A stretch of DNA of 11,495 nucleotides from an uncultured Sphingobacteriia bacterium (lineage in GTDB: Bacteria; Bacteroidota; Bacteroidia; Chitinophagales; Chitinophagaceae), in NCBI GenBank assembly GCA_945957225.1, contig CAMFKK010000040.1, positions 1-11,495 on the forward strand, in the 5' to 3' direction. Made by a program: the position numbers and the translations under genes. Positions 6,768 through 11,495 of the stretch are shown here, one piece after another. The notes beneath the pieces are model-generated. The model saw nothing but the letters and a program-made list of their open reading frames with translations, was not told where the DNA came from and searched no databases. Positions within the stretch are counted from its first letter, which is position 1; the number at the start of each line of letters is the position of its first letter.

Positions 6768-8132
6768 TTAACCACGCAAATGATAAGCTTTGGGTTGGGT
6801 AAATACCCGCAAACCAGCATGTGACAATGTGCTACCAAAGCCACTGTTTTTTCTACCACTCCAAGGTAAGGATGCACTTACCCTATCACAGCAATTCCAA
6901 TAAACGGTTCCAACGTTAAGTGCTGTTTGAATATGCAAAGCCCTTGCTTCATCATTGCAATAGACTGCAGCAGTTAAACCATACTGGGTATCATTCATTA
7001 AACGAATAGCTTCTTCGTCTGAACCTACTTTCATGATGCCTATAATGGGTCCAAAAGATTCTTCCTTCATCAGATCCATGCCATGAGTCACATTTGTAAT
7101 GACTGTAGGTTCAAAATAATAACCCTTTCTATCAATTGGCTTACCACCACATAAAACAATAGCACCTTTTGCAACTGCATCAGCAACTTGTGCTGCTAAA
7201 AAAGCGGGTTGATCTTTTCTGGTTAGTGCACCAATATAAGTGTCTGCAGCTTCAAGGTCTCCCATTTTATAGGATTGCACTTCTTTTACAAATGCTGCAA
7301 CATAAGCATCGTAAACTGCTTCATGCACATAGATTCTTTCTACAGAACAACAGCTTTGACCATTGTTATAAAATGCACCATCTGCGGTACCAGCGGCAAC
7401 GGCAGCAATATCCGTAATATCATCAGTTACATACAGTGGGTCTTTACCACCTAATTCCAAACCACAGGGTTTCATTTTAGTAGCTACGCGCTCATAAATG
7501 TATTTTCCCGTTTTATAAGATCCGGTAAAGAAATAGCCATCTAGGTCAGCGTCTAGTAAAAGTTCTCCAACATGTCTATCGCCAACGGCAATTTGAAAAG
7601 CATCTTCAGGAACTCCTGCTTCGTACAAGTATTTTTGAATTTGCATACCAGTTAAGGTAGCCAACTCTGAGGGTTTATATAGCACTGAATTACCTGCTAA
7701 TAAGGCTGATACAAACACATTGGTTCCCACTAAATAAGGATAGTTCCAGGCTGAGATATTGCAAACCACACCAAGTGGCTCATATACAATTTTTTCTTTG
7801 GTAGCCCCTTCGGTAACCATCCATTCTTCTGACAAATATTGACTGGCATTAGCCGTTAGCCAAGCAATTCTTGTACAAGCCCCATTGACTTCATTACGAG
7901 CCTGCTGTAACGGTTTTCCCACTTCCAAACTCAAAATTTCTGCACAAGCTTCTAGATGTTGTTGCAGTAAAGCTGCAAAACTTTCTAGGGCTGCAATCCT
8001 ATTGGACAATGGTACTTGCGCCCAAGCTTTCTGTCCTTTTTTTAATTGCACCAATTTCTCATGGATACTTGATTCGGTGTCAGCACTTATAGTGGTAATA
8101 ATGTCTCCTGTTGCTGGATTAATGATGTTCAT
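6768..8132 (-). CDS. NAD(P)-dependent aldehyde dehydrogenase (PuuC/succinate-semialdehyde dehydrogenase-like)
   Basis: This cytosolic ALDH-superfamily enzyme oxidises an aldehyde to a carboxylic acid. All core elements are present in 454 residues. They are the oxyanion Asn130 (SAWNYP), cofactor Lys153 and Glu156 (KPSE, more usual in NAD+ users), FFTGS (201-205), general base Glu226 (LELGGKDP), nucleophile Cys261 (GQSCC, doubled with Cys262), EESFGP (357-362) and the late PWSGRKNSGFG motif (423-433). Length and the MNIINPATGD start fit the short succinate-semialdehyde dehydrogenase-like group. It is the last gene of the four-gene minus-strand operon. Its ATG lies inside the end of the upstream amidase-like gene (14-bp overlap), suggesting translational coupling. 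By context it would oxidise a gamma-glutamylamino aldehyde made by the upstream alcohol dehydrogenase (inference). The true substrate could instead be another semialdehyde. Confidence 0.93.
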   Translation of the reverse strand: MNIINPATGDIITTISADTESSIHEKLVQLKKGQKAWAQVPLSNRIAALESFAALLQQHLEACAEILSLEVGKPLQQARNEVNGACTRIAWLTANASQYLSEEWMVTEGATKEKIVYEPLGVVCNISAWNYPYLVGTNVFVSALLAGNSVLYKPSELATLTGMQIQKYLYEAGVPEDAFQIAVGDRHVGELLLDADLDGYFFTGSYKTGKYIYERVATKMKPCGLELGGKDPLYVTDDITDIAAVAAGTADGAFYNNGQSCCSVERIYVHEAVYDAYVAAFVKEVQSYKMGDLEAADTYIGALTRKDQPAFLAAQVADAVAKGAIVLCGGKPIDRKGYYFEPTVITNVTHGMDLMKEESFGPIIGIMKVGSDEEAIRLMNDTQYGLTAAVYCNDEARALHIQTALNVGTVYWNCCDRVSASLPWSGRKNSGFGSTLSHAGLRVFTQPKAYHLRG

Positions 8133-8832
8133 GCTGGTATTTTTTTGCTGCTTCTAAAAACCATTCAAGGATATTTTGGGAGAGTGGTTCCTTTTCTTTG
8201 TTTTGCATTCTTTCTGGGTGCCATTGCACACAAACCATGGGTCCGTGTTCTGTTGGTTCTTTCCATTCTAATGATTCAATAATGCCATCTTCACTTGAAA
8301 AAGCTACTGCTTTTAAAGATGGGGCTGGTTCTAATACAGCTTGATGGTGTGCACTATTGATGGTACCCAATGTAGAACCGGTAATAGCGGCTAATTCTGA
8401 TTGTGGGTCTATCATTACCTGGTGCACATGATCAATGCCATCCATGGCCCGGTGATTGGGTTGTCCATTGCTTTGGATATCTAAGATTAATTTCCCCCCC
8501 AAGCTAATATTGATGAGTTGTAAGCCCCTGCAAATTCCTAAGACAGGCATCTTTGCTTTTAGGGCTGTTTCCAACAAAGCCATTTCAAAATGGTCTCTTT
8601 GGGTTTTAAAAGCAGCTGGTTGTAAGGGATATTCCTTAATTGAGGGCTCATGAAACTGTGTGTCAATATCTACGCCACCACTGAGTAAAAGTCCATCACA
8701 TAGCATGAGGTCTACTGCATTGTTTTTCTCCCAATCCAATTCCACTATTTCATAAGCAGCACCTGCAGACTCAATCCATGCTGGATAATTGGGATACTTT
8801 GCTTCTGTAACTGTGATGCCTATTTTAATCAT
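8119..8832 (-). CDS. Class I glutamine amidotransferase-fold hydrolase, PuuD-like (gamma-glutamyl amide hydrolase)
   Basis: This peptidase C26-type hydrolase is related to E. coli PuuD, which cleaves gamma-glutamyl-GABA to glutamate and GABA. The catalytic triad is visible in the 237-residue protein: nucleophile Cys101 in GICRGLQ, and His205 and Glu207 in QWHPE. Other family blocks are LLLSGGVDID (48-57), KTQRDHFEM (76-84) and the INSAHHQAV stretch (158-166). An upstream TTG (8850) extends the frame by six residues, but the ATG at 8832 starts directly at the first strand (MIKIGITV) as in relatives, so it is preferred. The stop codon lies 14 bp inside the aldehyde dehydrogenase gene, and the alcohol dehydrogenase gene ends 61 bp upstream. 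No synthase or ligase domain is attached, so it is a stand-alone hydrolase. In this operon it would release glutamate from the oxidised gamma-glutamyl product (inference). Confidence 0.9.
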   Translation of the reverse strand: MIKIGITVTEAKYPNYPAWIESAGAAYEIVELDWEKNNAVDLMLCDGLLLSGGVDIDTQFHEPSIKEYPLQPAAFKTQRDHFEMALLETALKAKMPVLGICRGLQLINISLGGKLILDIQSNGQPNHRAMDGIDHVHQVMIDPQSELAAITGSTLGTINSAHHQAVLEPAPSLKAVAFSSEDGIIESLEWKEPTEHGPMVCVQWHPERMQNKEKEPLSQNILEWFLEAAKKYQHEHH

Positions 8833-8847
8833 CTGATTCAATACTTG

Positions 8848-8881
8848 CAAAATTTGAAGGCTTTAGAATTGCTTGTTCAAA
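8848..8881 (-). promoter_or_regulatory. Possible weak internal promoter before the PuuD-like gene
   Basis: In the 61-bp gap upstream of the hydrolase gene, the minus strand shows TTTG (8878-8881) and, 22 bp further, AAATTTTG (8848-8855), one mismatch from TAnnTTTG. The arrangement resembles the Bacteroidota -33/-7 promoter, but such matches are common in AT-rich DNA and the leader would be very short. Confidence 0.2.
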
Positions 8882-8893
8882 CCAACTACAGCA

Positions 8894-10033
8894 TTACAAC
8901 GCTGCTTGATAGAGGTTTCTAAAATCAGCTAGGCTTACTGGCTTTGGATTATTGGGATGCGCAAAATCTTCCAAGGCCAATTGGGCTAGTGTATCTACAT
9001 GCTCCTCTTTTACACCAATGGCACTCAAATTTTCTGGGATGCCCAATTTCTGATTTAAATCTTTTAACCAAGCTACTACTGCATCTCCAGTATGAGTTTC
9101 TAGACCAATGGCTTGAGCCATGCGTTCAAATCTGTCTTCAAAACCTGCTATATTAAATGCCATTCCATAAGGAAGATTCACTGCGTTGGCAAGTCCATGG
9201 TGCGTGTCTAATAAACTGGATAAGGGATGTGCCAATGAATGCACCACACCCAATCCTTTTTGAAAAGCAATGGCACCCATCATAGAAGCCAATAACATAT
9301 TAGACCGGGCTTCAAGGTCAGGAGATTTTACCGCTTTCTCAATGGAACCTGCTATTAAACGAATGCCTTCTAGTGCAATGCCATCACAGAGTGGATGATA
9401 ATTTTTTGCTAAGAAAGCTTCCATATTATGTGTAAGTGCATCCATGCCTGTTGCTGCTGTAATAAATGCGGGCAGCTCCATGGTGAGCATTGGATCAGCA
9501 AAAACAATTTTTGCCAATAATTTTGGAGAGAAAAGAATTTTCTTCTGATGTGTTTCATCGTCTGCAATAATGGCTGACCGGCCTACCTCACTTCCGGTTC
9601 CAGCCGTTGTTGGAATAGTAATAAAATGAGGCACTTCATTGGTCACATAAACATCACCACCAATTAAGTCATCATATTTAAACAGGTCTTCTCTGTGATT
9701 GATGCGTAAAAGAATGGCTCGCGCCACATCAATGGCGGCACCACCTCCAATTCCTATAATGCAATCGCAACCAGCGTTATCATAAACATCTGTTCCTTTG
9801 TAAACATCAGACTTTACTGGGTTCTTATGAATATCATGAAATACCGTTGGGTTAAAACCGGCTTGTTCTAAACCTGCTACTAAGTCTTTAAAGAATCCAA
9901 GTGTTGCAATGGTAGTGTCTGTAGCAATCAATAGTTTGTTTAATCCTTGTTTTTGCAAATAAGCGGGAAGTTCTGCCACTACACCTGCCCCAAAACGGAT
10001 GGTGGTAGGAAAATTAAATTGTACAATAGACAT
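8894..10033 (-). CDS. Iron-containing (group III) alcohol dehydrogenase, FucO-like
   Basis: This NAD(P)-dependent, Fe2+-dependent alcohol dehydrogenase has 379 residues, the normal length. The cofactor domain shows GIGGGAAIDVA (94-104) and the TTAGTGSEV motif (142-150). The four metal ligands can be placed by spacing against E. coli FucO (Asp196, His200, His263, His277). They are Asp198 and His202 in TGMDALTHNMEA, His265 in GVVHSLAHPL, and His279 in THHGLANAV, all with identical spacing. The frame extends to a TTG at 10039, but the ATG at 10033 (MSIVQFNFP) begins at the first conserved block and is the likelier start. It sits 20 bp after the glutamine-synthetase-like gene, in the same operon. 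Family members oxidise or reduce simple alcohols and diols. Here the context suggests oxidation of the hydroxyl of a gamma-glutamylated amino alcohol (inference); reductive detoxification of an aldehyde is the alternative. Confidence 0.93.
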   Translation of the reverse strand: MSIVQFNFPTTIRFGAGVVAELPAYLQKQGLNKLLIATDTTIATLGFFKDLVAGLEQAGFNPTVFHDIHKNPVKSDVYKGTDVYDNAGCDCIIGIGGGAAIDVARAILLRINHREDLFKYDDLIGGDVYVTNEVPHFITIPTTAGTGSEVGRSAIIADDETHQKKILFSPKLLAKIVFADPMLTMELPAFITAATGMDALTHNMEAFLAKNYHPLCDGIALEGIRLIAGSIEKAVKSPDLEARSNMLLASMMGAIAFQKGLGVVHSLAHPLSSLLDTHHGLANAVNLPYGMAFNIAGFEDRFERMAQAIGLETHTGDAVVAWLKDLNQKLGIPENLSAIGVKEEHVDTLAQLALEDFAHPNNPKPVSLADFRNLYQAAL

Positions 10034-10053
10034 GTTCAAAGTTATGTTTCTAA

Positions 10054-11403
10054 TTAAATGATTTCAAAATAGCGTTTGGTTTCCCAGTCGGTAACCACTT
10101 TGGCAAACTGCCGTAATTCCCAGTCTCTGGTCTCTGTAAAATGTTGCACAAAGACATCGCCAAACAAGGCTTTGGCAATACTGGAAGATTTCATGGCCTG
10201 ATTGGCTTGGTCCAAGTTCTTTGGTAGTCTGCCGTGGCTTTCATCGCGGTAGCCATTACCCTTGGTGGCTGCTTGTAGCGGTAGTTTATTTTCTATGCCA
10301 TATAAACCTGCAGCCAAACAAGCGGCCATTGCCAAATATGGATTGGTATCACTACCTACTACCCTTGTTTCTAAGCGGCATGATTTTGCACCGCCGGTTA
10401 GCGCCCTTAGCGCAACGGTTCTATTGTCTAAACCCCAGGTTAAAGTGGTGGGTGCCCATGCACCTTCTACCAATCGCTTATAAGAATTGATGGTGGGGGC
10501 TACTAGTGGAAGGATTTCTGGTAAGCAATGCAATTGTCCTGCAAGATAATATTGCATAGTCTCACTCATTTGGTCTGCCGCTCCATCACTATGAAATACA
10601 TTTACGCCATCTTTCCAAAGTGATTGGTGTACATGCCCACTACAGCCTGGTAAGTTTTCATTTGGCTTGGCCATAAACGTTGGTAAAATGCCGTGTTGGT
10701 AGCCAATTTCTTTCACCGCGGTTTTAAATAAGATGGCCTTGTCTGCTGCGCCTAATACTTCTCCATAAGTAATGGCTGCTTCATAAACACCGGGACCGGT
10801 TTCTGTATGCAATCCTTCTAAGGGAATATCAAATGCTTTGAGTTGGTCAAAGAGTGCTGAGAAAAAATCATTTCTTTCGCTGCTTCTTAAAATGGAATAA
10901 CCAAACATACCCGGTGTTAAAGGTGTCAAGTTTCTTCCTTCTTTGGCCGCAAAACTTGCTGGGGTTTCTTGAAAATTAAACCATTCAAATTCTTGCGAAA
11001 ACTGTGCAGTATATCCCATATTGGCAGCACGCGCAATCAGTTTTCGCAACAACTGTCTGGGGCAAATGGCTAATGGGTTGCCAGCAGCATCAATAAATTC
11101 TCCCAAGAAAAAAGGCGTTCCATTTTCCCATGGAATTTTTCTAAAACTGTTCAGGTCTATTTGCACTTTAGCATCGGGGTAGCCGCTATGCCAACCCGTA
11201 TAAGTTCCATTGTCATAAGCCACATCGGCCATATCCCATCCAAAAATCACATCGCAAAAACCCAAGTGAGAATTGGCTACGGACAAAAACTTTTCACTGG
11301 AAATATATTTTCCGCGTAACACACCGTCAACATCGGCCACTGCTATTTTAACCCTTCCGGATGGATGGTTTTGTACATAGTCAATTACTGCTTGATTGCT
11401 CAT
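10054..11403 (-). CDS. Glutamine synthetase-like gamma-glutamylamide synthetase (PuuA/IpuC/GlnA4-type)
   Basis: This GS-I-fold ligase has 449 residues. It would join the gamma-carboxyl of glutamate to an amine using ATP. The beta-grasp N-domain starts at KIAVADVDG (19-27). Catalytic-domain features are the metal-ligand Glu pair Glu138/Glu140 (QEFEWF), HTETGPGVYE (199-208; Glu201 and Glu208), the ATP signature AKPNENLPGCSGHVHQS (245-261), the NRTVALR arginines (327-333) and CRLETR (342-347). In the flap, where classical GS has GYEAP with the ammonium-binding Glu, this protein has GAWAP with Trp316. The adenylylation-site Tyr block (NLYDLP-like) is also absent. Both points argue for an amine substrate and against a housekeeping glnA role. 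The ATG at 11403 fits family length. It is the first gene of the operon, ahead of alcohol dehydrogenase, PuuD-like hydrolase and aldehyde dehydrogenase genes. Polyamine or ethanolamine specificity cannot be decided by sequence alone. Confidence 0.88.
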   Translation of the reverse strand: MSNQAVIDYVQNHPSGRVKIAVADVDGVLRGKYISSEKFLSVANSHLGFCDVIFGWDMADVAYDNGTYTGWHSGYPDAKVQIDLNSFRKIPWENGTPFFLGEFIDAAGNPLAICPRQLLRKLIARAANMGYTAQFSQEFEWFNFQETPASFAAKEGRNLTPLTPGMFGYSILRSSERNDFFSALFDQLKAFDIPLEGLHTETGPGVYEAAITYGEVLGAADKAILFKTAVKEIGYQHGILPTFMAKPNENLPGCSGHVHQSLWKDGVNVFHSDGAADQMSETMQYYLAGQLHCLPEILPLVAPTINSYKRLVEGAWAPTTLTWGLDNRTVALRALTGGAKSCRLETRVVGSDTNPYLAMAACLAAGLYGIENKLPLQAATKGNGYRDESHGRLPKNLDQANQAMKSSSIAKALFGDVFVQHFTETRDWELRQFAKVVTDWETKRYFEII

Positions 11404-11495
11404 GTTTTAAGAATTTAAAAACAATAAAAAAGAATCCTAGAATCCCCAAATAGGTTAGGCACAATGCCAGATTATAATAACAAACTGCCATAAAA
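11404..11495 (-). promoter_or_regulatory. 5' region of the gamma-glutamylation operon
   Basis: These 92 bp precede the first gene of the four-gene operon and should contain at least its leader. The region is AT-rich and has a direct repeat GAATCC at 11432-11437 and 11440-11445, about 30-40 bp upstream of the ATG. No good TAnnTTTG box was found, and no Shine-Dalgarno run precedes the ATG. The promoter may lie further out, beyond the window, or a permease or other gene may precede this one. Confidence 0.3.

Noticed and set aside
7169..7417. Gln/His-rich 82-residue plus-strand open frame, and similar short frames opposite the operon and kinase genes
   Set aside because: These lie wholly antisense within well-supported conserved genes, with biased composition and no recognisable domain; they are shadows.
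8833..8850. TTG start extending the PuuD-like hydrolase by six residues
   Set aside because: The ATG at 8832 begins right at the first conserved strand, and the extension has no family support.
10034..10039. TTG start extending the iron alcohol dehydrogenase by two residues
   Set aside because: The ATG two codons later matches the usual start and leaves a normal 20-bp gap to the upstream gene.
10054..11403. Housekeeping glutamine synthetase (glnA)
   Set aside because: The flap Glu is replaced by Trp, the adenylylation Tyr block is absent, and the neighbours are amine-catabolism-like genes.
11471..11476. TATAAT on the minus strand as a sigma70 -10 box
   Set aside because: Bacteroidota primary sigma factor uses a different -7 element, the -35 position falls at or beyond the window edge, and TATAAT is common in AT-rich DNA.

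Overview
The window looks like chromosomal DNA from a Bacteroidota member, probably near the Chitinophagaceae; that placement is inferred from style rather than a marker gene. The sequence is AT-rich. Starts generally lack a Shine-Dalgarno purine run. Protein types fit the phylum: RecQ with a C-terminal helix-turn-helix extension, a FIST protein beside a soluble hybrid histidine kinase, and a secreted GH30 enzyme with a TEQW nucleophile motif. I saw no tRNA, rRNA, CRISPR array, insertion sequence or phage gene.

Layout. At the left edge (2-2355, plus strand) is the 3' part of recQ, followed 14 bp later by a CorA-type metal ion channel gene. The channel gene overlaps, stop codon to stop codon, the end of a convergent minus-strand pair (2352-5039): a FIST sensor protein gene followed by a hybrid histidine kinase gene. 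A 287-bp AT-rich intergenic region separates this pair from a divergent plus-strand gene for a secreted GH30 glycosidase (5327-6709). A short hairpin follows the GH30 gene. The right 40 percent (6768-11403, minus strand) is a compact four-gene operon. In transcription order it encodes a glutamine-synthetase-like ligase, a FucO-like iron alcohol dehydrogenase, a PuuD-like class I glutamine-amidotransferase-fold hydrolase, and an NAD(P)-dependent aldehyde dehydrogenase.

How the genes may work together. The four-gene operon resembles the gamma-glutamylated-amine (Puu) logic, but an alcohol dehydrogenase stands where the amine oxidase PuuB would be. The simplest reading is an amino-alcohol pathway. 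The amine is capped with glutamate, the alcohol is oxidised to aldehyde and then acid, and the gamma-glutamyl bond is hydrolysed to release glutamate and an amino acid. With ethanolamine the product would be glycine. The ligase has Trp at the position of the flap Glu that classical glutamine synthetase uses for ammonium, which supports an amine rather than ammonia as substrate. The FIST-kinase pair is probably a cytoplasmic ligand-sensing phosphorelay, with its HPt protein and output regulator encoded elsewhere. The GH30 enzyme is a secreted polysaccharide or glycoside hydrolase without an adjacent SusC/SusD pair.
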